This document shows, piece after piece, positions 1 through 7,220 of a stretch of DNA of 27,424 nucleotides. The translations under genes were made by a program, and so were the position numbers. The DNA comes from JACDAS01 sp046262415 (GTDB taxonomy: Bacteria > Actinomycetota > Thermoleophilia > Gaiellales > Gaiellaceae): contig JBHEMU010000096.1 of assembly GCA_046262415.1 (NCBI GenBank), positions 1 through 27,424 on the forward strand, given 5' to 3'. The notes beneath the pieces are model-generated. The model searched no databases and was not told the origin of the DNA. It saw only the letters and a program-made list of their open reading frames with translations. Numbering within the stretch: position 1 is the stretch's first letter; each line of letters starts with the position of its first letter.

Positions 1-153
1 CCGGGGTGCCGGCGAGGCTCCCACGCCAAACTAATCACGGGCTCGCAGGCACCAAGCAGAGCCGGCGTTAGCAGGCGACCAGCGGATGATCGCCGATTTC
101 ATTCGCCCGCGGGTGGCCGGCACGGCCATGGGAAACTAATCCGATCCGGCGAA

Positions 154-226
154 TGGCGAGGGCCGGAATCGAACCGGCGACACCACGGTTTTCAGCCGTG
201 TGCTCTACCGACTGAGCTACCTCGCC
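154..226 (-). tRNA. tRNA-Phe (anticodon GAA)
   Basis: Read on the minus strand, the sequence folds as a complete 73-nt cloverleaf. The acceptor GGCGAGG pairs with CCTCGCC. The D stem is GCTC/GAGC. The anticodon stem is CACGG/CCGTG around loop CTGAAAA (anticodon GAA), and the T stem is GCCGG/CCGGC around TTCGATT, with discriminator A. The 3' CCA is not encoded, since TTC follows the discriminator. It lies 116 bp downstream of the last gene of the long minus-strand run, with a strong hairpin between them, so it may be transcribed separately. No copy of its 3' end was seen elsewhere in the window that would suggest an integration site. Confidence 0.97.
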
Positions 227-258
227 GCGGCGGCGAAGTGTAGCGAGCCGCTCGAAGA

Positions 259-288
259 GGGCCGCGAACCCCTGAGAGTTCGCGGCCC
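259..288 (-). terminator. Terminator-like hairpin after the hem/SAM-hydrolase gene run
   Basis: A perfect 11-bp inverted repeat (GGGCCGCGAAC / GTTCGCGGCCC) encloses an 8-nt loop. On the minus strand it follows the stop codon of the methyltransferase remnant by about 54 nt and precedes the tRNA-Phe gene. The trailing strand reads TCTTCG, so the U-tract is weak. It is a good candidate for transcription termination of the long operon or for insulation of the tRNA gene. Only the hairpin is directly visible. Confidence 0.55.
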
Positions 289-342
289 AGGCGGCCGTTC
301 GGACCGGTGCCACCGCGTCGCGGACGGCCTGTGTGCGGAAGG

Positions 343-606
343 TTACGACGAGGCAGCGCGCCTCGCAAGGAAGGACGTCCCCCTGTCGGCGGCAAACTCC
401 GCAAATTCCGAGAATCCGCGGCTGCCTAGCTCGCGACGCAGCCGCTCCGGCGGCACGTAGATCGACGTCTGGGACCCGCTCGAGAAGGAGCACGCGGCGT
501 GGCGCGTGACGAGCCCCCGGAACACCCGCCAGAGCGCGGGTCGGCGGACGACGACGTCGGTGGCGAGGCGAGCGAACCGCCGGCCGAGCGATTCGCGCCA
601 GCTCAC
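343..606 (-). pseudogene. Remnant of a SAM-dependent methyltransferase lacking its core (87 aa)
   Basis: The gene opens with GTG overlapping the stop codon of the SAM-hydrolase gene (GTGA), so it is placed like a coupled operon member. The first about 30 residues (SWRESLGRRFARLATDVVVR then RPALWRVFRG) look like the N-terminal lead of a class I methyltransferase family I associate with high-GC actinobacteria. The last about 45 (FSSGSQTSIYVPPERLRREL, GFSEFAEFAA, then GTSFLARRA) look like the C-terminal end of the same family. The SAM-binding middle (GxGxG and following strands, roughly 120-140 residues) is absent, yet the frame is preserved. I read this as an in-frame internal deletion leaving a non-catalytic stub. 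Alternatively it is a genuine small protein. The family resemblance is from memory; the length, junction and missing motif are visible. Confidence 0.55.
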
Positions 607-1406
607 CGGGCGAAGTTGATCCGGATCTCCTGACCGGGCTGGGCCGCGAACGTGGCCGCGGCGCTCCCGCCGCTGATCGCGATCGCGACGTTCTCGTACG
701 CGTCCTCGTACAGGATGATGTCGCCGACCCGGGCGTCGGCGAACGTCCTCGCGGCGATCGCGTAGTAGCGCTCGGTCGCGAGCTCGAGCTCGACCTGGTC
801 TCCCGGGACGATCCCGACCCCGTCCAGGTGCGCGCGGGTCAGGTTCAGCTGGATGTTGCCGAAGCGATCGACGTAGAGGATGGTCGCCCGGATCCGGCTG
901 GTGCCGATCTGGGGCTCGGGCAGGTCGAGGCGGACAAGCGTGGCCACGTCGAGCGGCGGCCCGAGCTCCGCCGGCGCGAGGCCGAGGGCCAGGTGCGCCG
1001 CGGCCGGCGCGAAGACGTCGCGTCCGTGGAAGGTTCGCGAGACGGGATCGAGCGCGTAGCGGCGGTTCGTCAGCTCGTGGGCGATCTCGACGCCGCCCAG
1101 CCCCTCGGCCGCCGGCAGCAGCAACCCGTTGTCCGGCCCGACGAAGACGTGTCCGGCCGAGCCGCGCAGGACCACGGCGCGGCGATCGGTGCCGACCCCT
1201 GGGTCGACCACCGCCAGGTGGACGCCGACCGGCATGAAGGGCAACGTCTTCGCCAGCACGAGCGCGCCCTCGAGCACTCGCTGCGGGGAGATTCCGTGCG
1301 TGATGTCGATGATCTGGACCTCGGGCGCGATCCGCCTGATCACGCCGTGGCACGTGCCGACGAAATCGTCCTCGAGACCGAAGTCGGTCAGGAACGTGAT
1401 CAGCAT
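603..1406 (-). CDS. SAM hydroxide adenosyltransferase (SAM hydrolase, DUF62 family)
   Basis: This 267-aa protein matches the SAM_HAT/DUF62 family, which hydrolyses S-adenosylmethionine to adenosine and methionine and is related to the fluorinases. Visible family motifs are the N-terminal LITFLTDFGLEDDFVG, the DITHGI segment, DPGVGT near residue 70, and FVGPDNGLL near residue 89. The C-terminal barrel-like half carries YVDRFGNIQLNL. Length is normal for the family. The ATG start overlaps the hemD stop by 7 nt (ATGCTGA), and its own TGA overlaps the GTG of the small gene downstream, so translation is probably coupled. No signal peptide or membrane segment is seen, so it should be cytosolic. Its role beside heme genes is unclear; limiting SAM or disposing of damaged SAM are possibilities but are inference. 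Confidence 0.88.
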   Translation of the reverse strand: MLITFLTDFGLEDDFVGTCHGVIRRIAPEVQIIDITHGISPQRVLEGALVLAKTLPFMPVGVHLAVVDPGVGTDRRAVVLRGSAGHVFVGPDNGLLLPAAEGLGGVEIAHELTNRRYALDPVSRTFHGRDVFAPAAAHLALGLAPAELGPPLDVATLVRLDLPEPQIGTSRIRATILYVDRFGNIQLNLTRAHLDGVGIVPGDQVELELATERYYAIAARTFADARVGDIILYEDAYENVAIAISGGSAAATFAAQPGQEIRINFAR

Positions 1407-2047
1407 GAGGCGGACGCTATCCGGCCCACCGCGGCGACGAGCCCGTCCAGGTCGTGAGTCTCCGCCTCCGCGACGACGTCCAATCCGGCGGCGCGAGCGG
1501 CGCGCGTCGTCTCGGGTCCGATCGAGACGGCCGGGATCGACGTCGTCACCGCGGCGAAGGCCCGGGCGGCCGAGCCGGAAGCCAGGGTGACGACGTCGCC
1601 CTCCGGGGCGCGCGAGGGCCGCAGCAGCCGCGTCCGGTAGAGCGGGATGAAGTCGGCCCCGAGCTGCTCGATCGGTCCCTTTCGCGCACCCTCGGCGGCG
1701 GCGAACACAATGCGGCCGCCACCGGGTGAGAACTCGGCCAGCAGGCCGTCCTGCGTGGAGACCGACGGGACGAACGCGGGCTCGATGCCCTCGTTTCGCA
1801 GGCTCTCCGCGGTGCCCGGGCCGACTGCCACGACCTCGGGTAGCGGCCCTCTCCGCCGGCGCGCCACCTCCCGGGCCCCGTTCGGGCTCGTGACGATCAG
1901 CCAGTCGTAGCCGGACAGGTCGATCGGCCCGTCGCCGAGCGGCTCGATCTCGATCAGCGGGCAGGCGACCACCTCGTGGCCCAGTCGCTCGAGGCGCTGG
2001 ACCAGCGGGACCGCCTGGTCGCGCGGCCGGGTCACGATCACCCTCAC
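1400..2047 (-). CDS. hemD: Uroporphyrinogen-III synthase
   Basis: HemD closes and inverts ring D of hydroxymethylbilane to give uroporphyrinogen III, the branch point to heme and to siroheme or corrinoids. The protein (215 aa) starts at GTG with MRVIVTRPRDQAVPLVQRLE, the typical HemD opening. It also has IEIEPLGDG, the YDWLIVTSPNGA segment, VAVGPGTAESLR and the C-terminal VSIGPETTRAARAAGLDVVA. It is shorter than the usual 240-260 residues. This GTG was chosen because upstream sequence in frame is arginine/proline-rich and unlike HemD. The gene follows hemC after an unusually long 181-bp gap and overlaps the SAM-hydrolase start by 7 nt. It is part of the hemA-hemC-hemD block. Confidence 0.9.
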   Translation of the reverse strand: MRVIVTRPRDQAVPLVQRLERLGHEVVACPLIEIEPLGDGPIDLSGYDWLIVTSPNGAREVARRRRGPLPEVVAVGPGTAESLRNEGIEPAFVPSVSTQDGLLAEFSPGGGRIVFAAAEGARKGPIEQLGADFIPLYRTRLLRPSRAPEGDVVTLASGSAARAFAAVTTSIPAVSIGPETTRAARAAGLDVVAEAETHDLDGLVAAVGRIASASC

Positions 2048-2228
2048 GCTCGCCGCCCGCGACGCCGGGCCAGTGCGCGGACGGCCCGGTCTTTCCGGTT
2101 GACGCGTCTGCCGGGGGCCCCAGATCCCCCGCCTGCGGCGGACGCTAGCGCGACCGGGCGCACGCGTGGGTGCCGCGTCCGTGCCCGAATGCGCGCGCTG
2201 GGGCAGGAGCGAGCCGCGAAATCGCCGG

Positions 2229-3053
2229 TCACGGGCGCGCCCCGAGGAGCTCGGCCGCGAGTGCGGCCGCATCCCGGCCGCTGCGCCGCTCCACCCAGCG
2301 GCCGTCCTCGTCGGCGATCAGAGCCGTCAGGACCTGCCCGTCGTGATGCGCCGCGACCGGTGCCAGGCAGCCGCCCCCGATCGCGGCCACGCAGGCCCGC
2401 TCGGCCTCGACCCGGCGCCGCGTCTCGAGGTCGTCCGCGGCCGCCACCAGGTCCTCCTCGCCCGCGCGCACCTGCAACGCGAGGGCCCCCTGGCCGGCTT
2501 CGGGGAGGAGCTCGTCCGGCTCGAAGCGACGTCCGATCTCCGCACCGAGGCCGAGCCGGTCGAGGCCGCAAGCGGCCAGGACGACGGCGTCGAGCCCGCG
2601 CTCGCCGCGCTTGCGAAGACGGGTGTCGATGTTGCCCCGCATCGGCGCGATCTCGAGCCCCGGCTCCAGCGCGAGCAGCTGTGCGCGCCGCCGGGCGGAG
2701 GCCGTGCCCACGCGCATCCCCGGCCGGAGCTCCGCCGCACCGCAGAGCGCATCGCGAGGATCGTCGCGCGGCAGGTACGCGCCGACCGAGAGGCCCTCCG
2801 TGTCGGTCGAGGTCATGTCCTTGGCGGAGTGGACGGCGACGTCGATGCGATGCTCGAGGAGCGCCTCCTCGAGCTCCTTGACGAACACTCCCCGAGCCCC
2901 GATCTCGCCAAACGGCCGAGTCCGGTCTCGATCTCCCGCGGTCGTGATCGGCACGAGCGCGAGCTCGATGCCCGGCGCTCGCAGCCGCGCCGCGGCGAGC
3001 CCGGCCTGGGCGAGCGCGAGCCTACTGCCCCGCGAGCCGACCCGGACGAGCAC
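2229..3053 (-). CDS. hemC: Porphobilinogen deaminase (hydroxymethylbilane synthase)
   Basis: HemC polymerises four porphobilinogen molecules into hydroxymethylbilane in the cytosol. The 274-aa protein starts with VRVGSRGSRLALAQ, carries the catalytic Asp in HSAKDM (Asp79), and has the Arg-rich substrate segment GTASARRRAQL and RGNIDTRL. The dipyrromethane cofactor cysteine is in GGGCLAP (Cys229). Length is slightly under the usual about 310, mainly at the C-terminal domain. The GTG at 3053 lies 3 bp after the hemA stop. An ATG at 3060 overlapping that stop is out of frame and was rejected. HemC therefore appears translationally linked to hemA, but a 181-bp gap follows before hemD. Confidence 0.95.
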   Translation of the reverse strand: MLVRVGSRGSRLALAQAGLAAARLRAPGIELALVPITTAGDRDRTRPFGEIGARGVFVKELEEALLEHRIDVAVHSAKDMTSTDTEGLSVGAYLPRDDPRDALCGAAELRPGMRVGTASARRRAQLLALEPGLEIAPMRGNIDTRLRKRGERGLDAVVLAACGLDRLGLGAEIGRRFEPDELLPEAGQGALALQVRAGEEDLVAAADDLETRRRVEAERACVAAIGGGCLAPVAAHHDGQVLTALIADEDGRWVERRSGRDAAALAAELLGARP

Positions 3054-3056
3054 GCG

Positions 3057-4307
3057 TCATCGCTCCTCCTCGTCGAGCCCGAAGAGGTGCTCGAGGGCGT
3101 CGACGTAGACGGCACCGGCGGGAGTCGCCGCAGCCTGTTTCATGCGCACGGTCGGCAGGTGAAGGAGCTTGTTGACGATCTGCGCGGTCACCGACTCGAC
3201 CGCCCGCCGCTCGGTCTCCGTCAGGCGGCCGAGCCTGGCCTCCGCGCGGGCCAGCTCGCTCCTGCGGATCTCCTCGGCGTGAGCCCGCAGGGAGGCGATC
3301 GCCGGCACCACCTCGCGCGAGCTCTGCCACTCGCGGAAGCTTTCGGCCTCCTCGGAGGTGAGCGTCTCCGCCCGGGCTGCCTCGCGGCGCCGTCCGGCGA
3401 GGCTCTCGGCGACGACGGCCTCGAGGTCGTCGATGTCGTAGAGATAGCAGCCGTCCAGCTCGTGGATCGCCGGGTCGAGGTCGCGCGGGACGGCGATGTC
3501 GATCAGGAACAGTGGCCGACCCCGGCGCCCCGCCAGCGCCCTCTCCACCTGCCCGGCCGTGAGCACGAAGCCGGGCGCGCTCGTCGCCGAGACGAGCACG
3601 TCGGCCGCCTCGAGCTCGGCCGGAAGCTCCTCCAGGACGGCGACCCGGGCCCCGAAGCGCCCCGCGAGCTCCCCGGCCCGCTCGGCGTTGCGGCTCGCCA
3701 CGGCCGCGATGCGTCCACCCCGGGCGACCAGGCTCCGCGCCGCGAGCTCCCCCGCCCGGCCGGCGCCGACGAGCACGACCACCCGGCGGTCGAGGTCGCC
3801 GAAGACCTGCTGCGCCAGAGCGGCGGCCGCGGACGAGACGGAGGCCGGGCTCTCGGCGATCGCCGTCTCGGAGCGGACCTTCTTCCCGACATGGAGCGCC
3901 TGGCGGAAGAGACGGTCCAGCACCGCTCCCGGCGCTCCTGCCTCGTAGGCCGCCCGCACCTGGCCGAGAATCTCCCCCTCCCCCGGCACCATCGAGTCGA
4001 GCCCCGCGGCGACGCGGAACAGGTGCAGCGCCGCCGCCTCGTCGTGGAGCCGATAGAGAACGGCACCGAGCTCGGGTGCGGCCGCTCCCGCCAGCTCGCG
4101 CAGCGCCTCCACCGCGCGGGCCTCGGGGGCGCCGGTGCTCGCCAGGTACAGCTCGGTGCGGTTGCAGGTCGAGAGGCAGACGGCCTCCGCGCCCCCGGCT
4201 GCGAGCGACCGGGCCAGGTCGCTCGCCGCGTCGCGGTCGAGCGCGACGCGCTCCCGGAGCTCGACGGGAGCGACGTGGTGCGAGAGGCCGGCGAGAGCGA
4301 GGGGCAC
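3057..4307 (-). CDS. hemA: Glutamyl-tRNA reductase
   Basis: HemA reduces glutamyl-tRNA(Glu) with NADPH to glutamate-1-semialdehyde, the committing step of C5-pathway tetrapyrrole synthesis. The 416-aa protein starts at GTG with PLALAGLSHHVAPVELRERV. It has the nucleophile Cys48 in LSTCNRTELY, the segment MVPGEGEILGQV, an NADPH-binding LVGAGRAGELAARSL, the FLIDIAVPRDLDP strand, and a helical C-terminal dimerisation domain containing VNKLLHLPT. The first base of the GTG is the last base of the preceding TAG (TAGTG), a tight coupling to the ccsA/hemX-like gene. Sequence further upstream in frame belongs to that gene, so the longer alternative start is rejected. This is the first heme-synthesis gene of the run. 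Confidence 0.96.
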   Translation of the reverse strand: MPLALAGLSHHVAPVELRERVALDRDAASDLARSLAAGGAEAVCLSTCNRTELYLASTGAPEARAVEALRELAGAAAPELGAVLYRLHDEAAALHLFRVAAGLDSMVPGEGEILGQVRAAYEAGAPGAVLDRLFRQALHVGKKVRSETAIAESPASVSSAAAALAQQVFGDLDRRVVVLVGAGRAGELAARSLVARGGRIAAVASRNAERAGELAGRFGARVAVLEELPAELEAADVLVSATSAPGFVLTAGQVERALAGRRGRPLFLIDIAVPRDLDPAIHELDGCYLYDIDDLEAVVAESLAGRRREAARAETLTSEEAESFREWQSSREVVPAIASLRAHAEEIRRSELARAEARLGRLTETERRAVESVTAQIVNKLLHLPTVRMKQAAATPAGAVYVDALEHLFGLDEEER

Positions 4308-5095
4308 TAGGAGAAGTGGGTGAGTGGAAGGCCCAGGCGAACGGTGATCACGAGCAGGAATCCGGCCAGCGCCACGTAGGCGGTGCGGCGTCCCCGCCAG
4401 CCGAGCTCGTAGCGGAGGAGGAGGTAGCCGCCGTACACGAGCCACGTGAGCAGCGTCACGGCCATCAGCGCGTCGAGCCCGCCGCCGTCACGCCGTAGAC
4501 GGACGAGGCCGGCGACGATCCCCAGCGTCAGCGCCGGCAGCGCGACCGCGATCGTGCGCCCGGTCAGGGTCTCGAGGGTCGCGAGCGAGGGCGCGGGCAG
4601 GCGCAGCACGGTCGCGCGGCGGCGCTTCAGGCCGCGCTCCTGCCACAGGTAGAGCGCCGAGAGCGCGGCGGCCAGCGTGAAGCCGGCGAAGGCCGCCAGG
4701 ACGAGGCCGACGTGGAGGACGAGGAACGCGTCGGAGTACCGGCTTCGGCCGCCCACGTCCGTGCCCCCGCCGATCCTCGCGAGAGCGAGGAGCGTCGCCG
4801 CCAGCGGCATCACCGCGAGCCCGAGCAGCCGGTAGCGCGGCCTGCACCCCCAGATCAGGTACGCGGTGACGACGAGCCAGACGAAGAGGTTCAGGGACCC
4901 CGCCCACGTCGCCCACGGGAACCCGTCGGCGCGGACGGCCTGCACGGCGAGCAGGGCCGTCTGCGCGAGCCACCCCAGCCGGACGCCCCAGGTCGCGAGC
5001 CGGCCGGCCAGTCCGGGTCGGTGGATGTTGCCGATATAGGCGACGACCGCGGCGCTGTACCCGAGGAGCGCCGGCCAGAAGAGCAGCTCAGCCAA
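4307..5095 (-). CDS. ccsA: CcsA/HemX-like cytochrome c assembly family membrane protein
   Basis: A polytopic protein with about eight predicted membrane helices. It carries a tryptophan-rich stretch (PWATWAGSLNLFVWL), a conserved His in DAFLVLHVGLVLAAFAG, and the closing pattern YLLLRYELGWRGRRTAYVAL. These are typical of the CcsA/HemX branch of the heme-handling WWD-containing proteins. CcsA delivers heme for cytochrome c ligation. HemX in Bacillus (hemAXCDBL operon) modulates HemA abundance. Here the gene sits directly before hemA and overlaps its start, so a HemX-like role is at least as likely as cytochrome assembly. The start is uncertain: TTG at 5095 overlaps the small upstream gene by 8 nt, while ATG at 5143 would add a Pro/Ser-rich 16-residue leader and overlap it by 56 nt. 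Confidence 0.8.
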   Translation of the reverse strand: MAELLFWPALLGYSAAVVAYIGNIHRPGLAGRLATWGVRLGWLAQTALLAVQAVRADGFPWATWAGSLNLFVWLVVTAYLIWGCRPRYRLLGLAVMPLAATLLALARIGGGTDVGGRSRYSDAFLVLHVGLVLAAFAGFTLAAALSALYLWQERGLKRRRATVLRLPAPSLATLETLTGRTIAVALPALTLGIVAGLVRLRRDGGGLDALMAVTLLTWLVYGGYLLLRYELGWRGRRTAYVALAGFLLVITVRLGLPLTHFS

Positions 5096-5285
5096 CGGTG
5101 ACCTGCTCGAGCTCGGGCTCGGCGTCGGGCTCGGCCCCGGCATCCCGTGCGGCCGCGAGCCGCACCAGCTCGCTCACCTCGCGCTGGAGCCGGACGAGCT
5201 TCGTCGCGATGATCAGGACGTAGGCGAGCACGACCGCGAAGACGACCAGGTACGCCGCGGCCAGGTACTGGCCCTGGGAGCTCAT
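5088..5285 (-). CDS. Small single-pass CcmD-like protein
   Basis: This 65-aa protein has one membrane helix (about residues 8-27, LAAAYLVVFAVVLAYVLIIA), then a basic/amphipathic helix KLVRLQREVSELVRL and an acidic tail. That layout matches CcmD, the small partner that anchors CcmC and CcmE in system I cytochrome c maturation, and the gene lies directly after ccmC. CcmD proteins are too short and divergent for sequence alone to be decisive, so the name rests on topology and position. The ATG at 5285 is 45 bp after the ccmC stop. Its stop overlaps the start of the ccsA/hemX-like gene. Confidence 0.7.
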   Translation of the reverse strand: MSSQGQYLAAAYLVVFAVVLAYVLIIATKLVRLQREVSELVRLAAARDAGAEPDAEPELEQVTVG

Positions 5286-5330
5286 TTCGGAGTCACCACG
5301 CCCGTGCTTCGCTCCGGAAGGAGCTCGTCC

Positions 5331-6044
5331 TCACGCGAGCCGCTCCCGCAGCTCGCGGAGGTCCGCGTCGAGCCGCTTGCCCGCGAGCTCGACCTGGTAG
5401 AGCGCCGCGGCCAGCGTCAGCATCGCCGCCCATGCCACGCAGAAGGCGAAGAACATCGAGCCCGCCATCTGGGGCCCCTCGGACGTGAACACGGTCGGGT
5501 GGATGAAGTCGTTGGCGAGGCGGATCGCGAGGAAGCTGATCGGGATCAGCACGACGCCGAAGAGCGCGTAGACGGCGCAGAGGTTGGCCCGCGCCGGACC
5601 CGCCTCGACCGAGAACCGGAGCATGAAGTACGCCGAGTAGAAGAGAAACAGGACGAGGAAGAGGACGAGCTGCTCGGAGCTCCAGGCCCACCAGACGCCC
5701 CACGACGCGCGCGCCCAGATCGAGCCCGTGACCAGCGTCAGCGCACCGAAGATGACGCCCTGGTGGATCGCCACGTAGCTCTCGAGGTCGGCTCCCGGGG
5801 AGCGCCGCCAGAGGTGGACGAACGCCTTCAGCGCTCCCCACCCGAAGCACGCATAGGCCGTCAGGGCGATCGGCACGTGGAAGTAGAAGATCTTCTGCGA
5901 GATCCCCTGGTCGACGTCCTCCGGGATCCAGAAGAAGATCAGCGCGATCGAGGCGCACACGAGCACGGCGGCGGCGGCGGCCAGCGCCGTGACCGCGTTA
6001 TTCCGTGACCACGTACTCAAAAGAAGCCCAGGAAATGATGGCAA
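5331..6044 (-). CDS. ccmC: Heme exporter subunit CcmC
   Basis: CcmC is the six-helix membrane protein that presents heme to the chaperone CcmE with CcmAB and CcmD. The 237-aa product has the periplasmic tryptophan-rich WWD signature (SIWARASWGVWWAWSSEQLV), a conserved heme-ligand His before it (KIFYFHVP) and one after it (NDFIHPTVF), matching the CcmC pattern. About six membrane helices are visible. The start is uncertain: TTG at 6044 overlaps the ccmB end by 47 nt, and TTG at 6020 would reduce this to 23 nt. Neither has a convincing ribosome-binding site, so coupling to ccmB translation is likely. No ccmE, ccmF or ccmH gene appears in the window. Confidence 0.93.
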   Translation of the reverse strand: MPSFPGLLLSTWSRNNAVTALAAAAAVLVCASIALIFFWIPEDVDQGISQKIFYFHVPIALTAYACFGWGALKAFVHLWRRSPGADLESYVAIHQGVIFGALTLVTGSIWARASWGVWWAWSSEQLVLFLVLFLFYSAYFMLRFSVEAGPARANLCAVYALFGVVLIPISFLAIRLANDFIHPTVFTSEGPQMAGSMFFAFCVAWAAMLTLAAALYQVELAGKRLDADLRELRERLA

Positions 6045-6639
6045 AAACGGCGTCGTAGAGCGCGAGAAAGCCGAGGTAGCGCCCGCCGTCGTCGGCGACG
6101 CTCGCGCCGACGCCGCCCACGACGATCGGGATCGCGAGCGGCAGGAAGAGGAGCGGCAGCAGCAGCTCCCGCGCGCGGCTCGCGAGCGCCATCGCCGCGA
6201 CCAGCGTGCCCACGGCGCAGAGGCCGACGTCGGCGAGCAGCACGCCGGCCACGATCTCCCAGTCGAGCCCGGAGAAGAAGAGCGCGAAGGCCGGCAGCGC
6301 GACCAGCTCGGCCGCGACGAGGAAGACGAGCGTGGCGAGCGTCTTCGCGAGCCAGATCGCGCTGCGGTCGCAGGGCGCCAGCAGGAGACCGTCCAGCATG
6401 CCCTGGCGGCGCTCGGCGTAGAACGCCCGCGCCAGGCCGAGGAGGGCGGTGAAGAGGATCGCGACCCAGAGCATCCCCATGGCCGCGGAGCCGGCCGCGC
6501 CGGCCGGCAGCGCGAAGTGGAAGGCGACGAGCGCGGTGACGACGAAGAGCAGCAGCGCGGGGAGCGCGTCGCGTCCGCGGAGCTCGAGCAGCACGTCCTT
6601 CCGCGCCAGCACCGCGACGTCGCGGGCGTAGCGGGTCAT
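5998..6639 (-). CDS. ccmB: Heme ABC exporter permease CcmB
   Basis: The 213-aa protein has the CcmB organisation: a short cytosolic start (MTRYARDVAVLARKDVLLEL), six hydrophobic helices, and the cytoplasmic loop with FYAERRQGMLDGLLLAPCDR that contacts the CcmA ATPase. The C-terminal helix pair ends in FEYVVTE. With CcmA it forms the ABC module of cytochrome c maturation. The ATG at 6639 overlaps the ccmA stop (ATGA). A longer reading frame extends upstream through ccmA in another frame but is arginine/proline-rich and rejected. The 3' end overlaps ccmC. Confidence 0.93.
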   Translation of the reverse strand: MTRYARDVAVLARKDVLLELRGRDALPALLLFVVTALVAFHFALPAGAAGSAAMGMLWVAILFTALLGLARAFYAERRQGMLDGLLLAPCDRSAIWLAKTLATLVFLVAAELVALPAFALFFSGLDWEIVAGVLLADVGLCAVGTLVAAMALASRARELLLPLLFLPLAIPIVVGGVGASVADDGGRYLGFLALYDAVFAIISWASFEYVVTE

Positions 6640-7220
6640 GCCAGCGCCAGCCGGACGCTCGCGTGCGCGGCAAGGCGATCCGGATCGTGCGTCGAGACGG
6701 CGAAGGTGCGACTGCCGGCGAGCTCGGCCAGCTCGCGGTCGAGCACGGCCGCCGCGGCGGCGTCGAGCGCGCTGTAGGGCTCGTCGAGCAGCAGCAGCGA
6801 GGGCTCGTGCAGGAGGGCGCGGCAGAGGGCGAGCCGCTGGAGCATGCCGCGTGAGAAGTCGCCCGCGCGGACGCCGCGCTCGTCCCAGAGCCCGAAGCGC
6901 TCGAGCAGCATTCCCGCCCGCTCCCGCCCCTCCGGGACCCGGTAGAGGCGGGCGTACAGCACGAGGTTCTCGAGCGCCGTCAGCTCCCGGTAGACGAGCG
7001 GCTCGTGCCCGAGGAAGCCGATCTCCCCCCGCGACGCCCGCACGCGGAGCTCGCCCGCCGTGGGCGCGGCGAGGCCCGCGCACAGCCTCAGCAGGGTCGT
7101 CTTGCCCGAGCCGTTCGGCCCGGTGACGAGCAGGAATCCCCGCTCCGGCAGCTCGAAGCTGACCCGGTCGAGCGCACGCCTGGCGCCGAAGCGCTTGCCC
7201 AAGTTCCTCGCCCGGATCAC
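6636..7220 (-). CDS. ccmA: Heme ABC exporter ATP-binding protein CcmA
   Basis: A compact 194-aa ABC ATPase with Walker A GPNGSGKTT (about residues 34-42), a Q-loop-like region, signature FSRGMLQR near residue 122, and Walker B LLLLDEPYSALD near residue 141. The switch His is in STHD. The small size and the ccmB-ccmC neighbours identify it as CcmA rather than a general transporter ATPase. Its GTG start overlaps the ubiA stop (GTGA), and its stop overlaps the ccmB ATG, so the three genes are translationally chained. It is cytosolic and membrane-associated through CcmB. Confidence 0.94.
   Translation of the reverse strand: MIRARNLGKRFGARRALDRVSFELPERGFLLVTGPNGSGKTTLLRLCAGLAAPTAGELRVRASRGEIGFLGHEPLVYRELTALENLVLYARLYRVPEGRERAGMLLERFGLWDERGVRAGDFSRGMLQRLALCRALLHEPSLLLLDEPYSALDAAAAAVLDRELAELAGSRTFAVSTHDPDRLAAHASVRLALA

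Noticed and set aside
154..226. tRNA-Phe as an attachment site for an integrated element
   Set aside because: No integrase gene and no repeat of the tRNA 3' end were seen in the window.
68..493. Long minus-strand frame crossing the tRNA-Phe gene
   Set aside because: It runs through the complete tRNA and the hairpin, and its product (VAQSVEHTAENRGVAGSIP) is the usual translation of a tRNA.
2044..2230. Small gene in the hemC-hemD gap ending in TGA at the hemD start
   Set aside because: The overlap with the hemD GTG looks like coupling, but the product would be about 38 Arg/Ala/Gly-rich residues with no support beyond chance.
2166..4310. 714-codon plus-strand open frame opposite hemA and hemC
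   Set aside because: Arg/Pro/Glu-rich shadow caused by G/C third positions; the opposite strand encodes two clear enzymes.
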